Shown here in pieces: positions 35,809 through 45,362 of a stretch of 64,000 nt of DNA (position 1 is the stretch's first letter; each line of letters opens with the position of its first letter). Both the position numbers and the translations under genes were made by a program. The DNA is from UBA4408 sp002389785 (GTDB lineage Bacteria > Bacteroidota > Bacteroidia > UBA4408), in NCBI GenBank assembly GCA_035438985.1, contig DAORJK010000014.1, forward strand, positions 26,598 to 90,597, in the 5' to 3' direction. The notes beneath the pieces were generated by a model. It did not search any database. It was not told the DNA's origin and worked only from the letters and a program-made list of their open reading frames with translations.

Positions 35809-38800
35809 ATGAAAGTAAAACGCTATTTTAGAATGCTTCTTTTTTGTTTAATTGTTTCATTTGGCAAACAATCATTTGCGGAAATACCTGAACTTAAGTG
35901 GGTAAAAGGGATTGGCAATGAAGCCATAGGCTTTAATGTTACATCAGATAACTTTGGCAATATATATATAGTTGGGCATGTGGGATGGGGAAATGATTTT
36001 GACCCTTCAATACTGAATAGTTTTCTTTATGGAGAGGAGGGGGATAATTTTCTTGCTAAATATGACATTAGTGGAAACTTTCTTTGGGCAAGAAGACTTG
36101 GATCCTTAAGACTGGATGAGGGATATGATGTTGCTGTGGATAAAAATAGCAACGTTTATATAACTGGCTTTTTTCAATATAACTTAAGTTCAACGGTTTA
36201 TTCTTCAGGCAATGAAGACATCTTTCTGGCAAAATATGATACAAATGGTAATCTAATATGGTTAAATCACATGGGAGGGGCAGATTGGGATATTGGCACT
36301 TCACTTGATGTTGACAGCAGTGGAAACATTTTTGTCTCCGGATCTTTTGATGGACCAGCTGATTTCGACCCTTCTACTGGAACTTCGATTTTAAATGGAA
36401 CTGTAAATGGATTCTTGGCGAAATACGACACCAATGGAACTTTGATTTGGGCAAAAAAAATTGGAGAGAGTTCATCCATATTCGCGCAGACCCAATGTTC
36501 AGCCATTTCAATAGATATAGAAGGTAATTTGATAATTACTGGATTGTTTGGCGATACGATGGACTTTGATCCTTCATCTAATGTAGCCAATTTGATCTCA
36601 AATGGTGATGCAGACATTTTTCTTGCTAAATACGATAACAATGGCAATTATTTATGGGCGATACAAATTGGCGATACAGGTTATGCATTAGGCTGTAGTT
36701 TAGCTACAGATTTTTATAAAAATATCTATTTAGCAGGATATTACAACGGAATAACTGATTTTGATCCTTCACCAGACACTGCATGTTTAAATTCGGCGAA
36801 TGGTCGAAATTTCATTGCAAAGTATGACACTATTGGGAATTATATTTGGGCGAACCCATTAAATTCTGGAGGAAACGCATTAAATATTGATCTGGTTGTG
36901 GACAGTGTTGGAAATATTTTTACATCAGGATTATTTAGTGATACTGTTGATATTGATCCGTCTACAGCTATTAACAATTTAATTTCAAAGGGGTCAGTTG
37001 ACTTTTATTTAGCAGAATACGATAGTGATGGAAATTATAAAAGGGCATTTAGCATAGGGGGGCCTTCATACGAAGATATATACGGATTAGCTTTAGACAA
37101 TAGCAAGAATGTAATTTTAACCGGGACCAGCTGGGGAGCTGTTGATTTTGACCCTTCAATTAATTCTACTCCTTTAACTGGTGGTAGGAATATGTTTCTT
37201 GCAAAATATAGTTTATGTAATAGTTCCTCATTTCAAACTGTAACTGTTTGTAATAGCTATTTGTCACAAAGCGGAAATTATACTTGGGTAAGTTCTGGAA
37301 CATACTTCGATACAATTCCAAATGCTGCGGGTTGTGATAGCATCATAACAATAAATCTTACCATCAATCAAAGTACAAATTCATCCCAAATAATTACAGC
37401 CTGCAACAATTTCATTTCACCAAGTGGAATTTATAACTGGACAAGTTCCGGAACATACACCGATACAATTCCAAATGCTGCAGGATGCGATAGCGTTATC
37501 ACTATAAATCTCACCATCAATACACTTAGCTCCAGTTCATCCCAAACAATTGCAGCCTGCAACAATTTCATTTCTCCAAGTGGTATTTACAACTGGACAA
37601 GTTCCGGAACATACACCGATACAATTCCAAATGCTGCAGGATGCGATAGCGTTATCACTATAAATCTCACCATCAATACACTTAGCTCCAGTTCAACCCA
37701 AACAATTACAGCCTGCAACAATTACATTTCCCCAAGCGGAATTTACAATTGGACAAGTTCAGGAATATACCAAGATACCATACTGAATTCAGCCGCCTGC
37801 GATAGTATTATAACATTTAATCTCACCATAAATAACAGCTCATACTCAACTCAAACTGTTGCTGCCTGTCATTATTACATTTCGCCCAGCGGTAATTTCA
37901 TCTGGTCGGCTTCGGGAAGTTACCTGGACACAATTCCCAACCTTGCCGGTTGCGACAGCATTATTACCACTCAGCTCAGCATCAACGATAACGAGAGCAC
38001 CCTAAATCAAACCGGCTGCGACAGCATTATTGTTAATGCACAAAAGTATACGCAAAGTGGCGTATATACTCAGGTATTGACCAATAGCGCAGGCTGCGAC
38101 AGTGTACTTAATTTAAATCTAACCATTATAAACAGCAAAGATTCAACGCTTACACAAACAGCATGCGACAGCCTTGTGGTAAATGGACAAAAATATATTT
38201 CAAGCGGAACTTATTTACAAACACTTACCAATGCTTTTGGTTGTGACAGTGTACTCACTTTAATTCTTACTATCAATAATAGTAGTGATAGTACCTTAAC
38301 TGAAATCACCTGTTCTGAATTTACTTTAAACGGAATAACCTACAATTCAAGCGGAGTTTATACTCAAACCCTAACTACCACTTCAGGTTGCGACAGTATA
38401 CTCACCTTGAATTTAACGCTCAACTCTACTTCCAACATCCTTTCACAAACTGCCTGCGACAGTATAATTATTAACGGACAAAAATATGTTTCAAGTGGCG
38501 TGTATGCACAAACCTTTACCAATGCTGCTGGGTGTGATAGTTTGCTCACACTCAATTTAACCATAAATCAAGGGACGATTCTCAACTCAACCACGAGTGC
38601 ATGCCATAGTTATTTTACCAACGGAACAACTTTTACACAAAGTGGTCTTTATCATTTGCCTTTTATGAATGCATTTGGTTGTGCGAGTGTTTTTAATTTA
38701 AATCTTACCATATTTCACGCAGATACTGCTGTTACTCAAAATAGCAATATACTTAGCGCAAATGCTACTTCCGGCAGTTATCAATGGATAGATTGCAACA

Positions 38801-39183
38801 ATGGGAATTTAGCCATTGCAGGAGCAACATTCAATAGTTACACTGCAACAACAAATGGTACCTTCGCAGTTATTGTTACCCAGAATTTGTGTGCTGATAC
38901 TTCTTCCTGTTACTTAGTAGCTGGCTTAGGAATAAATGAAAATGTAAGTAATACTTCTATCGCAATTTTTCCAAATCCGGCTAAGAATGAATTCTCAATT
39001 TCAAGCATTTCCACTATAATAGAAATTGATATTTATAATTTTCTGGGTGAAAAAATATATACCCTTTATACAAATAAAAAGTATGAGAATGTGAATTGCA
39101 AAGACTTTGCCTCGGGAATTTATTTTTTACAAATCACAACAAGCCTGGGTATTGAAAACAGAAAATTGTTGATAGAGAAATAA
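35809..39183 (+). CDS. T9SS cargo: seven-bladed SBBP propeller plus about ten Cys-Asp-Ser repeats
   Basis: A 1124-residue secreted protein. The signal peptide MKVKRYFRMLLFCLIVSFGKQ, ending near SFA, fixes the start at ATG 35809; a TTG at 35764 would add 15 polar residues. Residues about 30-470 form seven SBBP-type propeller blades, most with the phrases FLAKYDxNGN and DFDPS. Residues about 475-980 hold about ten repeats of 48-52 residues (QTxxACxxxISPSGxYxWxSSGxYxDTIPNAAGCDSxITxNLTIN). The last five are shorter variants starting ACDSxxxNGQKY. The end is a type A T9SS signal (IFPNPAKNEFSIS...SGIYFLQI). The protein is probably an exposed surface structure; the ligand is unknown. Confidence 0.88.
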   Translation: MKVKRYFRMLLFCLIVSFGKQSFAEIPELKWVKGIGNEAIGFNVTSDNFGNIYIVGHVGWGNDFDPSILNSFLYGEEGDNFLAKYDISGNFLWARRLGSLRLDEGYDVAVDKNSNVYITGFFQYNLSSTVYSSGNEDIFLAKYDTNGNLIWLNHMGGADWDIGTSLDVDSSGNIFVSGSFDGPADFDPSTGTSILNGTVNGFLAKYDTNGTLIWAKKIGESSSIFAQTQCSAISIDIEGNLIITGLFGDTMDFDPSSNVANLISNGDADIFLAKYDNNGNYLWAIQIGDTGYALGCSLATDFYKNIYLAGYYNGITDFDPSPDTACLNSANGRNFIAKYDTIGNYIWANPLNSGGNALNIDLVVDSVGNIFTSGLFSDTVDIDPSTAINNLISKGSVDFYLAEYDSDGNYKRAFSIGGPSYEDIYGLALDNSKNVILTGTSWGAVDFDPSINSTPLTGGRNMFLAKYSLCNSSSFQTVTVCNSYLSQSGNYTWVSSGTYFDTIPNAAGCDSIITINLTINQSTNSSQIITACNNFISPSGIYNWTSSGTYTDTIPNAAGCDSVITINLTINTLSSSSSQTIAACNNFISPSGIYNWTSSGTYTDTIPNAAGCDSVITINLTINTLSSSSTQTITACNNYISPSGIYNWTSSGIYQDTILNSAACDSIITFNLTINNSSYSTQTVAACHYYISPSGNFIWSASGSYLDTIPNLAGCDSIITTQLSINDNESTLNQTGCDSIIVNAQKYTQSGVYTQVLTNSAGCDSVLNLNLTIINSKDSTLTQTACDSLVVNGQKYISSGTYLQTLTNAFGCDSVLTLILTINNSSDSTLTEITCSEFTLNGITYNSSGVYTQTLTTTSGCDSILTLNLTLNSTSNILSQTACDSIIINGQKYVSSGVYAQTFTNAAGCDSLLTLNLTINQGTILNSTTSACHSYFTNGTTFTQSGLYHLPFMNAFGCASVFNLNLTIFHADTAVTQNSNILSANATSGSYQWIDCNNGNLAIAGATFNSYTATTNGTFAVIVTQNLCADTSSCYLVAGLGINENVSNTSIAIFPNPAKNEFSISSISTIIEIDIYNFLGEKIYTLYTNKKYENVNCKDFASGIYFLQITTSLGIENRKLLIEK
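37398..37709 (+). repeat. Near-identical tandem 156-bp repeat copies
   Basis: Two adjacent coding units at 37398-37553 and 37554-37709 are almost identical at DNA level, differing at only a few bases, including silent ones. Flanking units share the protein pattern but are diverged. The unit encodes 52 residues. Recent duplication or gene conversion is the simplest explanation. Confidence 0.85.
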
Positions 39184-39188
39184 TTTCA

Positions 39189-41240
39189 CTATTTCCCAAT
39201 AATTTTAAACTCGGTTCTTCTATTTTGCTGACGCCCTTCTTCAGTATCGTTGCTTGCTAATGGTTGATCTTTTCCATAACCTACATAGGTTAATCGATCA
39301 CCCGTAATTCCTTTGCTAATTAAATAATCAACTACGGCTTTCGCTCTACCATCACTCAATTTTTTATTGAGTTCTGCACTTCCTTTATTATCGGTGTGTC
39401 CGCTTATCTCAATTTTTAAGGTTGGATTATCATACAACAATTTGCCTAATCGCTCTAATTCATTGGTCGATTCAGAACGAAGCGTTGCCTTTCCTAAATC
39501 AAAGAAAATATTTTTTAATACGATGGTACTTCCAACATCCACACTTTTCAAAGCGATGTCTTTTACTACCTCTTGAAATGCTGCTGAAGCCGGTATATCA
39601 AAATTTTCTGACTGAAATAAATACCCGTCTTTCTTAACAGCAATTCCATAATTTTTACCCGCAGGTAATGAAACTAAATATTTACCTGAGCTACTGTTGG
39701 ATGTAAAAGTGGCAATGGAAATGTTTTGTTTGTTGTCGATAATTTCAATGGTGGCATCCAGCGGTTTTTTAGTGATTGCATCACTCACGATACCTTTCAT
39801 TATGGTAAGTTGTGCCTCCTTAATTACCAATGTTGGAGCAAGTACGGTTTCTTTAACCGGAGCAGTGATACTCGCCAATAAATTATCTTCATTGTTGAGT
39901 ACCAATGGCTTTTCAGGACCTAAAAAGGTTATTAATAAAATATCCTTCTCACCGTATCCCTTATCGCTATAGGAGCTATAATACCCATGTTTTCCACTTG
40001 CTGAAATCACAAAGAACACATCATTGTCAGGAGTATTCACAGGAAAGCCCAAATTCTCAGGTTCGCTCCATTTGCCATTTTCAAATACCGATTTAAATAT
40101 ATCGTAGCCTCCCATTGTCTTATGACCTTCTGAACTAAAGTACATGGTTTTTCCATCGGGATGCAGATATACTCCTTCTTCTCCGTAAGGAGTATTTATG
40201 GTACTTCCCAAATTAACGGCCTTGCCCCATTTTCCTTTTTCATCCTTGGTAGAAACAAAAATATCACGATCGCCAAGCGTCGCTTCCGGGTTATCGGAAA
40301 CAAAATAAATTGATTTTCCATCCGAAGAATAACAAGCTGAAGATTCATGCCCATTGCTGTTAATGTTTTTTCCTAAGGATTGAGCTACCCCCCATTTGTC
40401 GCCGGTTAAGGTTGATTCATATAAATCGCCGTGCCCATTAGCAGAGTATATCAATAATTTTTGCCCATCGGCACTAATTCCCGAATTCGCATCGTGTTCC
40501 TCTGTATTTAATGGCGCTCCCAAATTTACTGCTTTGGTCCAAACACCATTCTGTTTTAGGCTCATGTAAATGTCTTCCATGTATTCGTTTAGTGCCGGAT
40601 CTATTACTCCTCCTGTTGTTCCCTCGCGACGTGAGGTAAAAAACAAAACTGACTCATCGGCCGAAATCACAGGGCCATAATCTGAATACTTTGAGTTTAC
40701 TTCAGCACCTGCATTATCAATAAAAACGCGAACGGGATGTTGTTGCAATTCTTTGCCGTTTTCACATTCGGTTATTTGTTGCTTTGCATCTGCTTGCATT
40801 TCTAAAAAAGAAGCACTACTTCCACTGAGCTTAGTAAACTTTTTAAATTGTTCAATTGCCTTATCCCATTGCATATCCAAGTGATAAGCCCATCCTAAAA
40901 AATAGGGCAATTCTGCATCAATACCAGAATTTAATTCACTCGCCTTTTCTAAATACTGAATTGCTTTTTGCTTGGTATTTGAATACAAATAACATTTTCC
41001 TATTTTAAAATTCAAAAATGAATTGTTGGGGTTAAATTTATTGGCTAATAAATAAGGTTCTAAGGCCGATTTATAATACGCGGTTCCTTGACTAAATAAT
41101 TCATCCCCCTTTTCAAAGTTGTCAATTGCCGTGTTTAATCCTTCACGATCGTTTGGGAAATTGCTCTTTACAAAATCAACACTTTGCGCATTAGCAATAC
41201 CCGAAATTAAAAGTAAAATCAATATTAGTTTTGTTTTCAT
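39189..41240 (-). CDS. PorE-like OmpA-family envelope protein (TPR, PD40, CRD, OmpA)
   Basis: A 683-residue envelope protein with signal peptide MKTKLILILLLISGIANAQ. In order it carries TPR units (about 50-155), a PD40/WD40-like propeller (about 190-430, with phrases such as DESVLFFTSRREG and DGKSIYFVSDNPEA), a carboxypeptidase-regulatory beta sandwich (about 470-555), and a C-terminal OmpA peptidoglycan-binding domain (570-683, ISGHTDNKGSAELNKKLSDGRA). The same domain order is described for PorE, which anchors the T9SS to peptidoglycan in Porphyromonas gingivalis. Several Bacteroidota carry multiple proteins of this architecture, so orthology is not proven. The TPR gene 30 bp upstream is probably co-transcribed. 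Confidence 0.85.
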   Translation of the reverse strand: MKTKLILILLLISGIANAQSVDFVKSNFPNDREGLNTAIDNFEKGDELFSQGTAYYKSALEPYLLANKFNPNNSFLNFKIGKCYLYSNTKQKAIQYLEKASELNSGIDAELPYFLGWAYHLDMQWDKAIEQFKKFTKLSGSSASFLEMQADAKQQITECENGKELQQHPVRVFIDNAGAEVNSKYSDYGPVISADESVLFFTSRREGTTGGVIDPALNEYMEDIYMSLKQNGVWTKAVNLGAPLNTEEHDANSGISADGQKLLIYSANGHGDLYESTLTGDKWGVAQSLGKNINSNGHESSACYSSDGKSIYFVSDNPEATLGDRDIFVSTKDEKGKWGKAVNLGSTINTPYGEEGVYLHPDGKTMYFSSEGHKTMGGYDIFKSVFENGKWSEPENLGFPVNTPDNDVFFVISASGKHGYYSSYSDKGYGEKDILLITFLGPEKPLVLNNEDNLLASITAPVKETVLAPTLVIKEAQLTIMKGIVSDAITKKPLDATIEIIDNKQNISIATFTSNSSSGKYLVSLPAGKNYGIAVKKDGYLFQSENFDIPASAAFQEVVKDIALKSVDVGSTIVLKNIFFDLGKATLRSESTNELERLGKLLYDNPTLKIEISGHTDNKGSAELNKKLSDGRAKAVVDYLISKGITGDRLTYVGYGKDQPLASNDTEEGRQQNRRTEFKIIGK

Positions 41241-41270
41241 CTTAGCTTGATATTACACTATCATTATGTA

Positions 41271-42326
41271 TTATTTACAATCGCCTGAATAGTTTCCGGC
41301 AGCATCAACTCCCAGTTCAATTGCCTTTTTCCAATCGGCACATGCTCCCTTTTCATCGCGCATCATTTCACGAGCTATTCCTCTGTTCAAATAAGCATAA
41401 CCATAGTCGGCATTGTATTGTATTGCCTTGCTGCAATCTTCAGCGCTACCTTTATAATCTTTCAATTTATACTTGGCTGCTGCCCGGTTATTGTAAGCAT
41501 ATGCATAGCCTGAGTTTTGCTCAATTGCTTTTGTGAAATCCACAATAGCTCCTTCATAATCAGCGGCATCAAAACGCGCACTTCCTCTATTATTATAAGC
41601 CTCGGCATAGTTAGGTTTTAATTTTAGCGCTTCTGTATAATCCACAATGGCTCCTGCAGAATCACCTTTTTTTCGCTTTGCACTTGCCCTGTTATTATAG
41701 GCAAAAGCCATGTCTGAACCCATACTCAGAGCTTGGGTATAATCGCTAATTGCTCCATCAAAATTACCAAGCATTCGTCGGGCACTTCCGCGGTCGTTGT
41801 ACGCATAAGCATAACCGGGTTTATATTGAATTGCTAAGGAATAATCAGCTTCTGCTCCCTTGTAATCTTGGGTTTCAAACTTTAAACCTCCACGGTAGTA
41901 ATACGCTTGCGCATAGTCCTGCTTCAGTTCAATTGCTTTTGAAAAATCTTCAAGAGCATTCGTTGTATTTTTATCATGCATATACACCATGGCTCTGCCA
42001 AAGTAGCTTTCAGCAGTAGCACTCAGCGAAATTGCTGTATTAAAATCAAGCAAAGCACCCCCAAAATCATTCAATTCAATCTTGGTTGTTCCTCGATTGT
42101 AAAATGCACGCTCAAAAGTGGATTTTAACTTGATTGCTTCATTAAAATTTTCAAGCGCTGAAGCATAATTTTTTGTAGAAAAATCAGCTATTCCTTTGTT
42201 GTAAAATTTTTCAGCATCCTGAGCTCCATCATCCAGAATTTTAGCCCTTACAATACTATCCGTTTGTGCTTTTACTTCAACACCTATGAGTGTGGCAAGC
42301 AAAATAAAAAAAATTGTTTGCTTCAT
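41271..42326 (-). CDS. Periplasmic TPR-repeat protein
   Basis: A 351-residue protein with signal peptide MKQTIFFILLATLIGVEVKAQ followed by about nine consecutive canonical 34-residue TPR units (for example AFYNRGTTKIELNDFGGALLDF, YAEAYNNRGSARFDAADYEGAI) that fill the rest of the chain. TPR arrays are protein-protein scaffolds. The protein is exported and lacks a lipobox, so it should be periplasmic or surface-associated. Its position 30 bp before the PorE-like gene suggests the two act in the same envelope complex, which is inference from context. Confidence 0.85.
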   Translation of the reverse strand: MKQTIFFILLATLIGVEVKAQTDSIVRAKILDDGAQDAEKFYNKGIADFSTKNYASALENFNEAIKLKSTFERAFYNRGTTKIELNDFGGALLDFNTAISLSATAESYFGRAMVYMHDKNTTNALEDFSKAIELKQDYAQAYYYRGGLKFETQDYKGAEADYSLAIQYKPGYAYAYNDRGSARRMLGNFDGAISDYTQALSMGSDMAFAYNNRASAKRKKGDSAGAIVDYTEALKLKPNYAEAYNNRGSARFDAADYEGAIVDFTKAIEQNSGYAYAYNNRAAAKYKLKDYKGSAEDCSKAIQYNADYGYAYLNRGIAREMMRDEKGACADWKKAIELGVDAAGNYSGDCK

Positions 42327-42477
42327 TTTTTGAGATTTATGCTATAAAAGTAACAGGATTTTTGATACAAGAAAAAATTCAAGATCACAAAACAAAATCA
42401 ATAACCACTGAAATGGGTTATCTAAATAATCGCTATTTTTAAACCTTTAATCAATTTTCAAAATTTACCATACACCA

Positions 42478-45342
42478 ATGAAAAAACTAACCCTATTCGC
42501 TTGTTTAACATGCTTGTGTCTGAGCTCTATTGCACAGTTTAAAACACCTCATTATATTTCTAATTCCCGTGTGTTTAAATTATCTCCACTGGTAGCTGAT
42601 AAAGATTATAAACCGGCAACAATAGTATTTAAAATTAAACCTGCCTACCGCAATAGTTGCACTAAAAATAGTGTCCAAATTTCTGCTATCAATGCAGTGT
42701 TAAATTCAATAGGAGCAATTAATCTGCACAAAATTTTTCCATTTCACAAAGCTCCTGAACAACCAAAAAATGCACAAGGATTCGCTTATGCCGATTTATC
42801 TATGATGTATGAATTCAACTACACATCAAATTTATCTGTTGAAGCTGTTGCCAACAAATTACTCAAAACAGGCTACTTCGATTTTGCAGAACCACATTAC
42901 GTTCCTACGATTTCTTATCAACCAAACGACCCGATGGCTACTACCACAGGCCAATATCACTTAAATAAAATTAAAGCCTATACTGCTTGGGATATTACAA
43001 AAGGCGACACCAATGTGGTAATTGGTATTACCGATAGTGGAACCGAGCTTACACATCCTGATTTATCCGGAAATATAAAATACAATTACAACGATCCAAT
43101 TGACGGTATTGATAATGATGGCGATAGTTTAATTGACAATTTCAATGGATGGGATGTAGGAATGAACGACAACAATCCCAACTGGCAAGGTGATCCGCAT
43201 GGTGTACACGTGTGTGGGCTTGCTGCCGCGTCAACCGACAACCTTACCGGAGTTGCAGGTGTTGGTTTCAACTGCAAGTTTTTACCGGTTAAAATTGCAA
43301 ATGCGAACGGTGATTTAATTGCTGCTTATGAAGGAATCGTATATGCAGCAGATCATGGATGTAGCATTATTAATTGCTCCTGGGGCGGATCCGGCGGAGG
43401 TTCTTTTGGTCAAAGTGTAATCGATTATGCAACCATCAATAAAAATGCTTTGGTCGTTTGCGCGGCGGGCAACGACAATGTTTCAACCGATCATTTTCCT
43501 TCTGCTTACAATTATGCATTTAGTGTTGCTTCAACCACTTCTACCGATAACAAATCTTCTTTTTCAAATTATGGAAACAGTGTTGATGTATGTGCTCCAG
43601 GAAGCAACGTAAAATCAACTTATTCAGGTGGCACCTATGTTAACAACAGTGGTACATCTATGGCTTCTCCGGTTGCTGCTGGTGGAGCGGCACTTATTAA
43701 ATGCATGTTTCCAAATTATACCGGACTGCAAATTGGAGAACAACTAAAATCAACTTGCGATGCTATTAATGTGTCTGTTTCTGGATTTTATGCAGGTAAG
43801 TTAGGAAAAGGTAGAATCAATTTATTTCAGGGAACTACGAATGTTAATGCAAAATCCGTTACCATGACTGCTCGTCATATTACAGACGCGAACGACGAGG
43901 TATTTGTAGGCAACGATACACTTCAAATTACCGGCGATTTTGTAAACTTTTTGGCGCCTTTAACTAATCTCACCATAAACCTTAGTACTACTTCTACTTA
44001 TGTTTCTATAATCAATCCAAGCATGCCCGTTGGGCCAATGACTACCTTGCAACAAATCAACAATAATTTTAATCCCTTTCTGGTAATTGTTAATCCAAGC
44101 GCTCCTGCAAATTCAGTTGTAACCTTTAAGCTTAATTTTACGGATGGTACATATACGTTTAACTATTACTTTGATGTAGTTATTAATGTTGATTATATCA
44201 ACGTTACAGTGAATGATATATCAACATCCATAACCAGTAAAGGTCGTATAGGATTTAATACCGATGGTCAATTAGATGGTTTAGGTTTTAGATATAAAAA
44301 TAGTCGTCAATTATTGTACGAGGCCGGTTTAATGATTGGAAATAATTCGGCAGCTGTTTCAGATATGGTGCGGGGCACAACTGCCGGTATTGCCGATGAA
44401 GACTTCGGAAGCAGTCAAGCAGTAAGTCGTCAAATTCCAACTGTATTTTCCGACTTTGATTTACACGGATTCTTTACTGATAATCCTGCAACTTCTCCTA
44501 TTGGTTTAAATGTAAAACACAAAGCATTTGCATGGAATACTCCGGGACATACAAAGTATGTAATTGTGGAATATACTATTACCAATAAATCGGCGGCAAC
44601 TTTTAACTCACTTTATGCAGGAATTTTTGCCGATTGGGATATAGATGATTCAACATTCGCTAGCAATCGTGCAGCTTTTGATGCTGCAAATAAAATGGGC
44701 TACGCTTATTACAGTGGTGCTAATGGTTTGTACGCTGGTATTAAATTGCTGAGCAATACAGCCCCTGCCGTGCATTACGCAATTGATAATGTTACCGGCG
44801 GAAGCGGCGGAGTTGATTTAAACAATGGCGGTTATTCAGAAACTGAAAAGTACACCACGCTTAGTACCAATCGTGCAAATGCCGGTGTGGCCGGAGCTGG
44901 AGCCGATATTTGTGATGTTGTGAGTAGTGGTCCTTTTGTTATTAGTCCAAACGACAGTGTGGTGGTTGCTTTTGCATTGTTGGCTGGTGATAGCCTTGCA
45001 GATCTGCAATTGTCAGCAGCGAATGCACAAGTTCAATACGATTCATTATATCCACTAGCTATTAATGAAACTGTTGCGAACACACATTCCTATTTTAGCA
45101 TGTATCCCAATCCTGCCAACGAAAATATTCGAATCGAATTTAAGAATGAGCAAGTTCAACCATTAAGCATACAACTTAAAAACACAATAGGCCAAACGGT
45201 AAAATCATTTGATTATGGATCTCAAAATGTTGGAGTAGTTAAGTTAACTATTTCGACCGCTAATCTTACTTCTGGAGTGTATTTTTGCGAGGTTAAAACT
45301 GCTGATAAAACCAGCATGCAAAAAATTATTATTCGCAAGTAA
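42478..45342 (+). CDS. Subtilisin-family (S8) serine protease, T9SS cargo
   Basis: A 954-residue secreted peptidase. The signal peptide ends near SIAQ (residue 20). An inhibitor-like propeptide covers about 45-140. The catalytic domain follows with D186 in ITDSGTELTHPD, H241 in DPHGVHVCG and S394 in SGTSMASPVAAGG, all in the right order. After it lies a large beta region (about 450-860) of unknown fold. The last 80 residues are a type A T9SS sorting domain (MYPNPANENIRIEF...SGVYFCEV). It should be exported through T9SS and digest extracellular protein. The divergent TPR gene begins 151 bp away; no strong promoter box is seen there. Confidence 0.93.
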   Translation: MKKLTLFACLTCLCLSSIAQFKTPHYISNSRVFKLSPLVADKDYKPATIVFKIKPAYRNSCTKNSVQISAINAVLNSIGAINLHKIFPFHKAPEQPKNAQGFAYADLSMMYEFNYTSNLSVEAVANKLLKTGYFDFAEPHYVPTISYQPNDPMATTTGQYHLNKIKAYTAWDITKGDTNVVIGITDSGTELTHPDLSGNIKYNYNDPIDGIDNDGDSLIDNFNGWDVGMNDNNPNWQGDPHGVHVCGLAAASTDNLTGVAGVGFNCKFLPVKIANANGDLIAAYEGIVYAADHGCSIINCSWGGSGGGSFGQSVIDYATINKNALVVCAAGNDNVSTDHFPSAYNYAFSVASTTSTDNKSSFSNYGNSVDVCAPGSNVKSTYSGGTYVNNSGTSMASPVAAGGAALIKCMFPNYTGLQIGEQLKSTCDAINVSVSGFYAGKLGKGRINLFQGTTNVNAKSVTMTARHITDANDEVFVGNDTLQITGDFVNFLAPLTNLTINLSTTSTYVSIINPSMPVGPMTTLQQINNNFNPFLVIVNPSAPANSVVTFKLNFTDGTYTFNYYFDVVINVDYINVTVNDISTSITSKGRIGFNTDGQLDGLGFRYKNSRQLLYEAGLMIGNNSAAVSDMVRGTTAGIADEDFGSSQAVSRQIPTVFSDFDLHGFFTDNPATSPIGLNVKHKAFAWNTPGHTKYVIVEYTITNKSAATFNSLYAGIFADWDIDDSTFASNRAAFDAANKMGYAYYSGANGLYAGIKLLSNTAPAVHYAIDNVTGGSGGVDLNNGGYSETEKYTTLSTNRANAGVAGAGADICDVVSSGPFVISPNDSVVVAFALLAGDSLADLQLSAANAQVQYDSLYPLAINETVANTHSYFSMYPNPANENIRIEFKNEQVQPLSIQLKNTIGQTVKSFDYGSQNVGVVKLTISTANLTSGVYFCEVKTADKTSMQKIIIRK

Positions 45343-45362
45343 TCAATAAAGTAAAAACGGAG

